DNA of 14,066 nt from an uncultured Lachnospiraceae bacterium (GTDB lineage Bacteria > Bacillota > Clostridia > Lachnospirales > Lachnospiraceae), in NCBI GenBank assembly GCA_900553355.1, contig USDK01000067.1:1-14066 (forward strand), in the 5' to 3' direction. Positions 1 to 6,763 of this stretch are shown piece after piece; the first letter of the stretch is position 1; each line of letters begins with the position of its first letter. The notes under the pieces are model-generated. The model was not told the origin of the DNA. It saw only the letters and a program-made list of their open reading frames with translations, and did no database searches. The position numbers and the translations under genes were made by a program.

Positions 1-66
1 GACAAGTTTTTATTATTTCACTTGTCTACTTAGAAGGGAGCATATCATTGCAAAAGTGTACGTCCC
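1..66. repeat. Left copy of a dispersed inverted repeat, REP-like
   Basis: Positions 1-47 are a perfect reverse complement of 14013-14059. The similarity continues with small gaps to the ACGTCCC tip at 60-66. The outer part folds on itself: GACAAGT at 1-7 pairs with ACTTGTC at 20-26. More GTCCCC units follow at 84-89 and 106-111, as in degenerate arrays of the same repeat type. The repeat probably continues beyond the left edge. It has no coding potential. The identity as a REP-like or mobile-element end is inferred; the inverted repeat itself is seen directly. Confidence 0.8.
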
Positions 67-142
67 AAACTGCGTTTTGTGGTGTCCCCATTTGTAAAGT
101 GCCCTGTCCCCATCTGAAGAATGCGTAATAATTTTGTAACAT

Positions 143-201
143 TTGTAATAAAATTGAAATTATTGAATATACTTTATTAAGATTATTTTATGAATAATCT
201 T
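143..201 (+). promoter_or_regulatory. Possible promoter and 5' hairpin before the wall hydrolase
   Basis: TATACT at 168-173 is a reasonable -10 element. The nearest -35 candidate is TTGTAA at 143-148, with a long 19-nt spacer, so the promoter is weakly supported. TTTGTAA is repeated directly at 133-139 and 142-148. Just after the expected start of transcription, AAGATTATT (179-187) and AATAATCTT (193-201) form a perfect 9-bp inverted repeat with a 5-nt loop. It could be a 5' mRNA hairpin or an operator. It is not followed by a long T run, so it does not look like a terminator. Confidence 0.4.
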
Positions 202-239
202 TTGGATTATGCATACAAGCATGTGGCAGGAGGCGTGAT

Positions 240-899
240 ATGAATCGGAGAACATGGTATGGATCTGCGTATTTATTGTTATCTGCAGGGATTTTGACGG
301 CAGGCTTTACAAGCTATGCGGCTGTGCCAGAGGCGGCACAGTCGGTAGTGTGTGTGCAGTCCCAGACTTTCCTGGAGGAGCAGAATGCGGCTTTTATGAA
401 AGAGGAAATCGGCAAGGAGATTTCCGGGGAGTCTGAGGAGATTTCCGGGAAGATGATGGCAGCCTCGGTGAAGGTGCTGGATGAAAAAAATCAGCAGGAG
501 GCGGAAGAAGCCAGGGAGAGGGAAGAGAAAAGAGAGCAGGAGAGAAGAGCAGCCTTGGAGGCGGCGCATCAGCAGGAGCTGGAACTTCTGGCATCCATTA
601 TTTTCTGTGAGGCCGGCAATCAGCCGTACGAGGGACAAGTAGCGGTGGGAGCTGTGGTGATGAACCGGGTAAACAGTGGATTGTTTCCGGATTCTGTGGA
701 AGAGGTCGTCTATCAGTCCGGGCAGTTTGTACCGGCCGGCACGGGATGGCTGGACAGGGTCAGAAGCCAGAAGGGCTATACAGATTCTGCCATGCAGGCG
801 GCAAAGGATGCGCTGGCAGGAGAGGACCCGGTGGAGGGATGCCTTTATTTTGATCAGGGAGGATCCGGGATGCAGATTGGAGCCCATTATTTTCATTGA
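240..899 (+). CDS. Exported cell-wall hydrolase, SleB/CwlJ-type (Hydrolase_2)
   Basis: Predicted secreted peptidoglycan hydrolase of 219 residues. Residues 1-27 look like a signal peptide: MNRR, a hydrophobic core, and a likely cut after SYA. Residues 28-80 are low-complexity linker. Residues 83-115 are very rich in Glu, Arg and Gln and probably coiled coil. Residues 116-219 form the SleB/CwlJ-like domain, with the Glu124 motif IIFCEAGNQ, then GQVAVGAVVMNRV, and the C-terminal IGAHYF. Known relatives are lytic enzymes of spore cortex or vegetative wall; Glu124 is the expected catalytic acid. The start is supported by AGGAGG at 228-233, 6 nt upstream. The gene lies 57 nt before the response regulator and may be co-transcribed with it. 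No SleB-type peptidoglycan-binding domain is present, so a spore-germination role is not implied. GGAGATTTCCGGG occurs twice in frame (416-428, 437-449), a small internal duplication in the linker. Confidence 0.85.
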   Translation: MNRRTWYGSAYLLLSAGILTAGFTSYAAVPEAAQSVVCVQSQTFLEEQNAAFMKEEIGKEISGESEEISGKMMAASVKVLDEKNQQEAEEAREREEKREQERRAALEAAHQQELELLASIIFCEAGNQPYEGQVAVGAVVMNRVNSGLFPDSVEEVVYQSGQFVPAGTGWLDRVRSQKGYTDSAMQAAKDALAGEDPVEGCLYFDQGGSGMQIGAHYFH

Positions 900-956
900 C
901 AAATACAGGAGAATTGAGTAGGATGGAAAACAGAATGGATAAGGACGGTAGGAAGG

Positions 957-1628
957 ATGTACAGGATCTTAATCGTAGAAGACGACATGACGATCGCAGA
1001 AATTCTGGCGGCTCATCTGAAAAAGTGGGACTACGATGCCCGGTGTGTGGAAGATTTTAAAAATGTAATGACAGATTTTGTAGAGTTTGAGCCCCAGCTT
1101 GTCATGCTGGATATTGCACTGCCGTTTTTTAACGGCTTTCACTGGTGCCAGGAGATCCGAAAAGTGTCAGAGGTACCGATCATATTTTTATCATCGTTGG
1201 ATGACAATATGAATATCGTCATGGCGATGAATATGGGCGGCGACGATTTTATTGAGAAGCCTTTTGATCTGAATGTGGTTACGGCAAAAGTGCAGGCGCT
1301 TCTGCGGAGAGCCTATTCATTCCACGGGGCGTCCAATATTCTGGAACATGCAGGCGTCATGCTGAATCTGAGCGACGCCACGGTTTTGTATGAAAATGAA
1401 AAGCTGGAGCTTACGAAGAATGAGTTCCGGATCCTTCAGATTCTGTTCGAACGGGCCGGAAAAATCGTTTCCAGGGATGAGATCATCGAAAGACTCTGGG
1501 ACAGTGATGAGTTTATTGACGACAATACACTGACGGTGAATGTGGCAAGACTCCGGAAGAAATTGGAGTCTGTGGGGATTGCTGACCTGATCCGGACGAA
1601 GAAAGGCATTGGATATATAGTGGAATGA
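957..1628 (+). CDS. bceR: BceR-like response regulator (OmpR family)
   Basis: Two-domain transcription factor of 223 residues. The receiver domain (about 1-115) has the acidic pair Glu8-Asp9/Asp10 in ILIVEDD, the predicted phospho-acceptor Asp52 in VMLDIALP, a Ser near 79, and Lys101 in EKPFD. The OmpR-type winged helix fills about 125-223, with LTKNEFRIL and the recognition region DDNTLTVNVARLRKKL. It should be phosphorylated by the kinase encoded next and activate the ABC transporter genes downstream; the 7-4-7 repeat at 2632-2649 is its probable target. The only in-frame start after an upstream stop is 957. Its ribosome binding site is odd: AGGAAGG abuts the ATG, and AAGGA at 941-945 has a more normal distance of 11 nt. 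The start of the kinase gene overlaps its stop by 4 nt (ATGA). The Bce assignment rests on the whole four-gene arrangement. Confidence 0.9.
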   Translation: MYRILIVEDDMTIAEILAAHLKKWDYDARCVEDFKNVMTDFVEFEPQLVMLDIALPFFNGFHWCQEIRKVSEVPIIFLSSLDDNMNIVMAMNMGGDDFIEKPFDLNVVTAKVQALLRRAYSFHGASNILEHAGVMLNLSDATVLYENEKLELTKNEFRILQILFERAGKIVSRDEIIERLWDSDEFIDDNTLTVNVARLRKKLESVGIADLIRTKKGIGYIVE

Positions 1629-2647
1629 TGAGGTTACTGAAAAGATTTGCAAGAGAGCATATCGGAGAAATCTGCCTGTATATAGGATTTGTCGGAATAT
1701 TCCAGGTGGTTTTCTTTTTATATAATGTCCGTGTGGATGCGGTGCGCTATGGATTCCTGCTGTCGGTGGGATGGCTGGTTTTATATGGGATCATGGCATT
1801 TATCCGGTATTACAGAAGTTGCAGGGAACTGGAAGAGAACCAGACGGCGATCCTGACAGATCTTTCCCGGATGCCGGATCCGATGAATACCGTGGAGGAA
1901 GAATATCAGAAGATCCTGATAAAGCTGTACCAGGAAAAGCAGGAGCTGGAGTCAAAGGAGCGCATCTCCAGGCAGGAAATGGCAGATTATTATGGAATGT
2001 GGGTTCATCAGATCAAGACACCTATCGCAGCCCTCCGGGTCATGCTGCAGTCTCTGGAAGAAGAAGATGCGGCTGTGCCCCATATCAAAAATATGAAGCT
2101 GGAGTTGTTTAAGATTGAGCAGTATGTGGAAATGGTGCTCTCTTATCTGCGGATGGAGGATATGTCTTCAGATCTGGCATTTGCAGAATATTCTCTGGAC
2201 GATATCGTCCGCCAGGCAGTCCGGAAGTATTCTCAGATGTTTATTTTAAAGAAGATCCGGTTGAACTATGAGCCCCTCTGTCATAAAGTGCTGACAGACG
2301 AAAAATGGCTGGTATTTGTGGTGGAACAGATATTGTCGAACTCGTTGAAATATACGAAAAAGGGAAGTATTTCTATTTATCTGACGGAACATAAAGGAAA
2401 AACCATGCTGGTGATCGAGGATACCGGGATCGGGATTTCTCCGGAAGACCTGCCCAGGGTATTTGAAAAAGGATTTACCGGGTATAACGGCAGGGCGGAT
2501 AAGAAGTCTACCGGAATCGGCCTTTACCTGTGCAAGAAGATCATGGACAAGCTGCAGCACGGGATTGAGATCGAATCCAGGATCGATCAGGGTACAAAGG
2601 TATACTTATATCTGGAGCGTGAAAAAGGGAATCTTACAGAAATGTAA
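1625..2647 (+). CDS. bceS: BceS-like intramembrane-sensing histidine kinase
   Basis: Membrane sensor kinase of 340 residues. Two transmembrane segments (about 15-34 and 43-62) are separated by fewer than ten extracellular residues, so there is no real sensory domain. That is the hallmark of Bce-type kinases, which sense through the partner ABC transporter. The phospho-acceptor is His128 in WVHQIKTPIAAL. The ATP-binding domain shows the N box with Asn239 (EQILSNSLKYT), G1 DTGIG at 266-270, FEKGFTG at 280-286 and G2 STGIGL at 295-300. Its expected output is phosphorylation of the regulator encoded just upstream, with which it is translationally coupled by an ATGA overlap. ATG codons at 1625 and 1628 are both possible starts. 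The end of the reading frame contains most of the predicted BceR operator, so the coding end and the control site overlap. Confidence 0.92.
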   Translation: MMRLLKRFAREHIGEICLYIGFVGIFQVVFFLYNVRVDAVRYGFLLSVGWLVLYGIMAFIRYYRSCRELEENQTAILTDLSRMPDPMNTVEEEYQKILIKLYQEKQELESKERISRQEMADYYGMWVHQIKTPIAALRVMLQSLEEEDAAVPHIKNMKLELFKIEQYVEMVLSYLRMEDMSSDLAFAEYSLDDIVRQAVRKYSQMFILKKIRLNYEPLCHKVLTDEKWLVFVVEQILSNSLKYTKKGSISIYLTEHKGKTMLVIEDTGIGISPEDLPRVFEKGFTGYNGRADKKSTGIGLYLCKKIMDKLQHGIEIESRIDQGTKVYLYLEREKGNLTEM

Positions 2648-2649
2648 GA
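2632..2649 (+). promoter_or_regulatory. Predicted BceR-type operator (7-4-7 inverted repeat)
   Basis: TCTTACA (2632-2638), spacer GAAA, TGTAAGA (2643-2649). The two 7-mers are perfect reverse complements. From memory, BceR-like regulators of Firmicutes bind sites of the form TNACA-N4-TGTAA, and this matches exactly. It spans the kinase stop codon and lies about 52 nt before a TATAAT at 2701-2706, placing it near -64 to -81 of the expected transcription start. It is the only such repeat I noticed in the window. Confidence 0.75.
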
Positions 2650-2652
2650 CAG

Positions 2653-2701
2653 GAGAGGGAAATGTCATCTAAATCAATGGAAGGGCATTTCTCCTTTTTT
2701 T
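2653..2701 (+). terminator. Possible weak terminator or attenuator between bceS and bceA
   Basis: AAATG at 2660-2664 can pair with CATTT at 2686-2690. Further G-rich bases on the left can pair with CTCC at 2691-2694. A run of seven T residues follows at 2695-2701. The stem is imperfect and the loop long, so termination would be partial at best. It would separate basal regulator/kinase transcription from induced transporter transcription. Confidence 0.35.
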
Positions 2702-2706
2702 ATAAT
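2701..2706 (+). promoter_or_regulatory. Candidate -10 element of the bceAB promoter
   Basis: TATAAT lies 41 nt before the preferred bceA start at 2747. No good -35 hexamer is present 16-18 nt upstream. This fits an activator-dependent promoter driven from the 7-4-7 repeat at 2632-2649. Its position directly after the T run of the possible terminator is also consistent. It is inferred from the -10 match and the context only. Confidence 0.5.
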
Positions 2707-2746
2707 TGGAGATGTAAAAAACATTGATGAAAGGATGGAAAAAGAT

Positions 2747-3514
2747 ATGGCACTACTGGATGTGAAAAATGTAAAGAAAATATACACCACAAGATTTGGG
2801 GGAAGCCAGGTAGAAGCCCTCAGGAATGTAAATTTTTCGGTGGAGCCCAGGGAATATGTGGCGATTATGGGAGAAAGCGGCTCTGGCAAGACGACGCTTT
2901 TAAATATTCTGGCTGCACTGGACCGGCCGACAGGCGGAAAGGTCTATCTGAAAGGAAGGGATCTTTCCGGGATCGAAGAAAAGGAGATGGCAGCTTTCAG
3001 GAGGCAGAATCTGGGATTCGTGTTTCAGGACTTTAATCTTCTGGATACGTTTTCTATTGAGGATAATATCCTGCTTCCGCTGGTACTTTCCGGCCGTAAA
3101 TATCCGGAGATGGAAAGAAGGCTTACGCCGGTGGTGGAGAAGTTAAGAATTGCAAATATTTTGAAGAAATATCCATATGAGGTGTCAGGAGGACAGAAAC
3201 AGAGGGCTGCGGTGGCAAGGGCGCTGGTCACAAAACCGCAGCTGATCCTGGCGGATGAGCCTACCGGGGCGTTAGATTCCCGGGCGGCGGACGATCTTTT
3301 GAATCTGTTTGAGGAAATCAACCGGGATGGGCAGACGATCCTGATGGTGACGCACAGTACCAAGGCGGCCAGCACGGCGAACAGAGTCCTGTTTATTAAG
3401 GATGGAGAAGTGTTCCATCAGCTTTATCGGGGCAATCTGACGAATGAGCAGATGTATCAGAAGATTTCCGATACACTGACGGTCCTGGAGGCAGGAGGTG
3501 GAGAAAATGAGTAG
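2747..3514 (+). CDS. bceA: BceA-like ABC transporter ATP-binding protein
   Basis: Cytoplasmic ATPase of 255 residues from the MALLDVKNV start. It has Walker A GESGSGKT (42-49), the Q-loop FVFQDFNLL, signature VSGGQKQR (SGGQ at 147-150), Walker B LILADEP with Asp170-Glu171, D-loop GALD, and switch His203 in MVTHS. The subfamily is that of BceA/MacB-type ATPases, which work with an FtsX-fold permease to free lipid II-cycle intermediates from peptide antibiotics such as bacitracin or lantibiotics. An in-frame ATG at 2735 would add four residues. I prefer 2747 because AAAGGA at 2730-2735 then has a workable distance, and MALL is the usual start of this family. The stop overlaps the permease start by 8 nt, so the two subunits are translationally coupled. 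The actual drug cannot be told from the sequence. Confidence 0.93.
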   Translation: MALLDVKNVKKIYTTRFGGSQVEALRNVNFSVEPREYVAIMGESGSGKTTLLNILAALDRPTGGKVYLKGRDLSGIEEKEMAAFRRQNLGFVFQDFNLLDTFSIEDNILLPLVLSGRKYPEMERRLTPVVEKLRIANILKKYPYEVSGGQKQRAAVARALVTKPQLILADEPTGALDSRAADDLLNLFEEINRDGQTILMVTHSTKAASTANRVLFIKDGEVFHQLYRGNLTNEQMYQKISDTLTVLEAGGGENE

Positions 3515-5501
3515 TTCCATCTATTCGCGGCTTGCAGTTACGAACCTGAAAAACAACAGCAAGACCTATGTTCCCTACATTTTCACGTCCGTGCTGACAG
3601 TCATGATGTTCTATATCATGGACGCACTGGCCAGGAATGAAGGGATCGGAAATAAGAGCCTGGAGCTGGTCTTAAGCTATGCCAGAGGCGTGATTATTGT
3701 ATTTGCAGTGATTTTCCTGTTTTATACCAACAGTTTTCTTATCAAGCGGAGAAAACGGGAGATCGGCGTCTACAATATCCTGGGCATGGGAAAACGGCAC
3801 ATTGCCAGGATGCTGCTGGTGGAAACGCTGATCACGGCAGCAGCCGGGATCGGACTGGGGCTGATATTTGGGATTGTATTCAGCAAGCTGATGTATCTGG
3901 CGCTTCTGAAGCTTTTGCATTTTGATGTGGGGCTGGAGTTTGCTGTTTCTCTGCCATCGGTGGTGGATTCACTGATTTTATTTGCGGTGATTTTTCTTCT
4001 TACACTTTGCTATAATCTGATGCAGATCCGGCTGGCTAATCCGGTGGAGCTTCTGCATGGAAGCAGTCAGGGAGAAAAAGAACCGAAGACCAAGATCCTG
4101 CTGGCCATCATCGGGTTTGGTCTGGTTGGAGCAGGATATACCATCGCACTGACAACGGACTCTCCGCTGGAAGCGATTTCTGCTTTCTTTATCGCGGTGA
4201 TCTGTGTGATCCTTGGTACTTACGCCTTATTCATAGCCGGAAGCATCGCCCTTTTAAAGGCGCTTCGAAAGAAGAAATCCTTTTATTATCAGGCAAAGCA
4301 TTTTACTTCTGTATCTGGCATGATCTACCGGATGAAGCAGAATGCAGTAGGCCTGGCAAACATCTGTATCTTAAGTACCATGGTACTGGTAATGATCTCG
4401 ACTACGCTGTCGCTTTATGCAGGGATGGATGATATCCTGAGATTCCGCTTTCCTACGGAATATGGGCTGAGGCTTTATCAGACCACTCCGGAGGCTGAAG
4501 AGCAGGCAGAGCAGATTATTTCCGAGGAGTTAAAGAACCATCATGTTTCCATAGATCCAGATACAGAACTTGTATATCACCAGGGTTCAGTGGCTGTGGT
4601 TATGAATGCAGATGGATTTGAATTAAAGGAGACAGGCGACTCTTCAACTTCTCAGATCCGGGAATTGTATATGCTTCCGGAGGCGGATTATAATTCGATC
4701 GAAGGAGAAAATGTGAATCTGGATTCGGATGAGGTACTGGTCTATTCTACAGGCGAGGACTGGGAGAAGGACGATGTACAGGTCGGCTCTAAGACTTATC
4801 AGGTGGCCGGAACCGTGGATGACCTGAAGCTGGAGCCGAAGAATCGGTCCCGGGTGACCGATGCATATTATCTGATCATGGCGGACGAAAGTGAGATCGG
4901 GGATATCCTGAAGGAAGCCTGGGCCGGCAGTGATATGTCGCCGGAATGGGTGGCCCAGCAGAGTGCGGTGGAATACTGGCACCGTTTTGACCTGGAAGGA
5001 GAGAAAGAGGATTGCAGCGCCACGGAGGAGGCGATGACAGAGCGCCTGACAGGGGAAGTGCCGGGGGCCTTCTGCGAAAGCAGGCAGCAGAGCCGGGAAA
5101 ACTTTTATGGTCTGTACGGTTCCCTCTTCTTTATCGGTATCTATTTGGGCGCACTGTTCCTGATGGCGACTGTTCTGATCATTTATTATAAGCAGATTTC
5201 CGAGGGCTATGATGATAAAGAACGGTTCCAGATCATGCAGAAGGTAGGCATGGATCAGAAAGAAGTCCGGCGCACCATCCGAAGCCAGGTGCTGACCGTA
5301 TTCTTCCTGCCTCTTCTTATGGCAGTACTGCACGTGGCCGTGGCATTCCAGGTGGTTAAGAAACTTCTGGTCACGCTCAACTTCACCAACACACCGTTGT
5401 TCTTTGCATGTACCGTCATCACGGTGGCCGTGTTCGCCGCATTCTATGCAGCCGTGTACGGCGTGACGGCGCGAGAGTATTACAAGATTGTAAAACGGTA
5501 G
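3507..5501 (+). CDS. bceB: BceB-like ABC transporter permease (FtsX fold)
   Basis: Integral membrane permease of 664 residues, the usual BceB size. Hydrophobic segments lie near 22-40, 60-79, 103-135, 151-172, 197-215, 224-250 and 283-304. A hydrophilic extracellular domain of about 225 residues (308-535) follows, then three more segments near 538-560, 593-616 and 630-653. This gives the ten-helix Bce layout with the large domain between helices 7 and 8. In this family the extracellular domain decides which peptide antibiotic is recognised and relays it to the kinase. It contains two Cys residues (503, 523) that might form a disulfide. The start at 3507 has AGGAGG at 3493-3498, 8 nt away; a GTG at 3498 lies inside that site and is rejected. 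No strong terminator follows before the cupin gene. Confidence 0.92.
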   Translation: MSSSIYSRLAVTNLKNNSKTYVPYIFTSVLTVMMFYIMDALARNEGIGNKSLELVLSYARGVIIVFAVIFLFYTNSFLIKRRKREIGVYNILGMGKRHIARMLLVETLITAAAGIGLGLIFGIVFSKLMYLALLKLLHFDVGLEFAVSLPSVVDSLILFAVIFLLTLCYNLMQIRLANPVELLHGSSQGEKEPKTKILLAIIGFGLVGAGYTIALTTDSPLEAISAFFIAVICVILGTYALFIAGSIALLKALRKKKSFYYQAKHFTSVSGMIYRMKQNAVGLANICILSTMVLVMISTTLSLYAGMDDILRFRFPTEYGLRLYQTTPEAEEQAEQIISEELKNHHVSIDPDTELVYHQGSVAVVMNADGFELKETGDSSTSQIRELYMLPEADYNSIEGENVNLDSDEVLVYSTGEDWEKDDVQVGSKTYQVAGTVDDLKLEPKNRSRVTDAYYLIMADESEIGDILKEAWAGSDMSPEWVAQQSAVEYWHRFDLEGEKEDCSATEEAMTERLTGEVPGAFCESRQQSRENFYGLYGSLFFIGIYLGALFLMATVLIIYYKQISEGYDDKERFQIMQKVGMDQKEVRRTIRSQVLTVFFLPLLMAVLHVAVAFQVVKKLLVTLNFTNTPLFFACTVITVAVFAAFYAAVYGVTAREYYKIVKR

Positions 5502-5518
5502 CCTCATAGATGAGACAG

Positions 5519-5548
5519 TTGACAGACAGATGAAATTAGTTGTATTGT
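5519..5548 (+). promoter_or_regulatory. Candidate sigma-A promoter of the cupin gene
   Basis: A consensus TTGACA at 5519-5524 is followed after 18 nt by TATTGT at 5543-5548. It begins 18 nt after the permease stop codon, so the cupin gene can be expressed independently of bceAB. The -10 hexamer is imperfect and lies inside the left arm of an inverted repeat. Confidence 0.5.
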
Positions 5549-5569
5549 TTAATTAAATGCTACAACTAA
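5536..5569 (+). promoter_or_regulatory. Inverted repeat flanking the cupin transcription start
   Basis: TTAGTTGTA (5536-5544) and TACAACTAA (5561-5569) are perfect 9-bp reverse complements, 16 nt apart. The left arm overlaps the -10 hexamer and the right arm runs into the AAGGAGG ribosome binding site. The repeat could be a repressor operator (the half-sites resemble those of MarR- or BlaI-type proteins), or an mRNA hairpin that hides the ribosome binding site. No regulator gene lies next to it in this window. Confidence 0.55.
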
Positions 5570-5582
5570 GGAGGAAAATTGT

Positions 5583-5927
5583 ATGACAAAAGCCGGAGAA
5601 AGAGAAGTAGTGAAAGCGGAACATGCAAACGGGGGCGCCGGATATATCCTGAAAGAGGCGCTGCTGACAGGGGCTGAACTGGGAGAACACTGCCGGATGT
5701 TCAGCAAAGTAACGATTCCGCCCCAGAGCGAACTGGGATATCACGAGCATCATGGTGAGAGCGAGACCTATTACATTCTGTCTGGAAAAGCAGTATACAG
5801 TGACAACGGAAAAGAAATGGCGGCAGAGCCGGGAGATGTGTTCGTCTGTGAAGACGGCAACGGCCACGGGGTGAAAAATACAGGGGATGAAGACCTGGTA
5901 TTCGTGGCACTGATCCTGAAAAAATAA
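5583..5927 (+). CDS. Small single-domain cupin protein
   Basis: A 114-residue protein with a cupin beta-barrel pattern. Motif 1 is GYHEHHGESETYYILSG (around residues 51-67), carrying His-x-His-His and a following Glu. Motif 2 is PGDVFVCEDGNGHGVKN, with the last metal-type His in NGHG. These are the positions that usually bind a divalent metal. The whole protein is one cupin_2-like domain with no signal peptide, so it should be cytoplasmic. Cupins of this size include isomerases, dioxygenases and pure binding proteins, and the substrate cannot be told here. Translation is well supported by AAGGAGG just upstream. The gene has its own promoter and an inverted repeat and ends just before a 54-bp palindrome, so it seems to be a one-gene unit. 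Confidence 0.85.
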   Translation: MTKAGEREVVKAEHANGGAGYILKEALLTGAELGEHCRMFSKVTIPPQSELGYHEHHGESETYYILSGKAVYSDNGKEMAAEPGDVFVCEDGNGHGVKNTGDEDLVFVALILKK

Positions 5928-5934
5928 TTGTCTG

Positions 5935-5988
5935 AATTGACTACGGGGACGTGGTATTTTTAAAAATACCACGTCCCCGTAGTCAATT
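5935..5988. repeat. Perfect 54-bp palindrome with GGGGACGT arms (REP-like)
   Basis: Arms of 27 nt (5935-5961 and 5962-5988) are exact reverse complements with no spacer. The arms run AATTGACTACGGGGACGT then GGTATTTTT to the centre. The GGGGACGT tip (5945-5952) is shared with the right-end repeat (13989-13996) and, as ACGTCCC, with the left end. It would form a very stable cruciform or RNA hairpin at the 3' end of the cupin transcript. The T run lies inside the stem tip rather than after the stem, so it is not a standard intrinsic terminator, but it could still protect or end transcripts. Confidence 0.9.
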
Positions 5989-6031
5989 TGGATAATATTC
6001 TGGAAATGAGAAATGCTATCAATACATATGG

Positions 6032-6061
6032 TTGCTATTTTATGTGTTTCTATGATATACT
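6032..6061 (+). promoter_or_regulatory. Candidate promoter of the DUF3793-flavodoxin operon
   Basis: TTGCTA at 6032-6037 and TATACT at 6056-6061 are 18 nt apart. TG at 6053-6054 gives an extended -10 element. The expected transcription start, near 6068, falls on the Fur-like box, which suits repression. Confidence 0.55.
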
Positions 6062-6067
6062 TCAAAT

Positions 6068-6086
6068 GCAAATGATAATCAAATTC
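6068..6086 (+). promoter_or_regulatory. Fur-like box
   Basis: Positions 6068-6086 match 14 of 19 bases of the classical Fur consensus, with the unbroken core AATGATAATCA. The site starts at the expected +1 of the operon promoter, where a bound repressor would block initiation. Its first downstream partners include a flavodoxin, a classical Fur-repressed product. I compared it by eye only. Confidence 0.6.
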
Positions 6087-6129
6087 AAAATTAACAGATC
6101 AAGAATTTGTACAGCATGGAGGAGACGAT

Positions 6130-6726
6130 ATGCCGGTAGAGGTTGTGGCGCATATGCTTTCTGACCAGAATATCAGCAGGCGACTGCAGTTTCAGCTGAT
6201 CCTGCAGTGTGCACCTTTTCTGAAGGGGATCAAGGTTGCTTGTATCATGAATCTTGAGAGGAGGTTCCTGTGGGAACTGAGAGAAATTTTAGAGGGTACG
6301 GGGATTTCCTATCAGGTGCTTGCAATCTGTAAAGAACGCTGCCTGATTATTCTTTTCCGCAGGAAGGAGATGGAGGCCTATCTTCAGCGGGAAGAGATCA
6401 GAGAGTTCCTTGGGGAATATGGATATGTAATGCAGGATCTGAACGGAACATTTCAGCGTCTGGCGGAGCGGATCGACAGATATTCCAGGCAGGATATATG
6501 TTTTCCGCATGAAATCGGCGCCTTTCTGGATTATCCGGTCGAGGACGTGAGAGGTTTTATCGAAAATGACGGACAGGGATGTCTGATGACCGGATACTGG
6601 AAGGTGTATCATAACCGGGAACGGGCGCAGCTGACTTTCCTGGCATATGATCAGGCAAGAACAAGTGCTGTCAATGAATTTTTGGTCGGGAAAAGTATAC
6701 GGGATATTGTATACAGTGTAGCCTGA
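6130..6726 (+). CDS. DUF3793 family protein
   Basis: A 198-residue protein that I recognise as DUF3793 from two conserved stretches: LILQCAPFLKGIKVACIMNL near residues 22-41, and FPHEIGAFLDYPVEDVRGFIEND followed by GYWKVYHN near 124-158. No enzymatic motif, signal peptide or membrane segment is visible, and the function of the family is unknown to me. It contains Cys at 27, 38, 67, 71, 123 and 150, but no CxxC pair. GGAGGAG at 6118-6124 supports the start. The gene is first in an operon with a flavodoxin (37 nt gap) and a DUF2325 gene, behind a Fur-like box. This suggests a role in iron limitation or redox balance, which is inference from context alone. Confidence 0.85.
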   Translation: MPVEVVAHMLSDQNISRRLQFQLILQCAPFLKGIKVACIMNLERRFLWELREILEGTGISYQVLAICKERCLIILFRRKEMEAYLQREEIREFLGEYGYVMQDLNGTFQRLAERIDRYSRQDICFPHEIGAFLDYPVEDVRGFIENDGQGCLMTGYWKVYHNRERAQLTFLAYDQARTSAVNEFLVGKSIRDIVYSVA

Positions 6727-6763
6727 CGGCTGGGTTTCAGAAAATCAAAGGAGGACGATACAC

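Noticed and set aside
133..148. Direct TTTGTAA repeats as a PhoP-type or other direct-repeat operator
   Set aside because: There are only two copies in a very AT-rich stretch and no matching regulator nearby, so they are mentioned in the promoter entry only.
279..902. 207-residue minus-strand open frame opposite the wall hydrolase
   Set aside because: Leu- and His-rich composition mirrors the sense codons, and no domain is visible.
2735..2746. Upstream start codon for bceA (MEKD extension)
   Set aside because: The purine-rich site would directly abut this ATG, whereas it is properly spaced for 2747, where the usual family start MALL begins.
4644..5507. Long minus-strand open frame opposite the bceB extracellular domain
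   Set aside because: It lies wholly opposite a well-supported permease gene, has no recognisable motif and is rich in His, Arg and Pro as expected of an antisense shadow frame.
5502..5518. CTCAT/ATGAG repeat after bceB as a terminator
   Set aside because: The stem is only 5 bp with a 2-nt loop and there is no T run.
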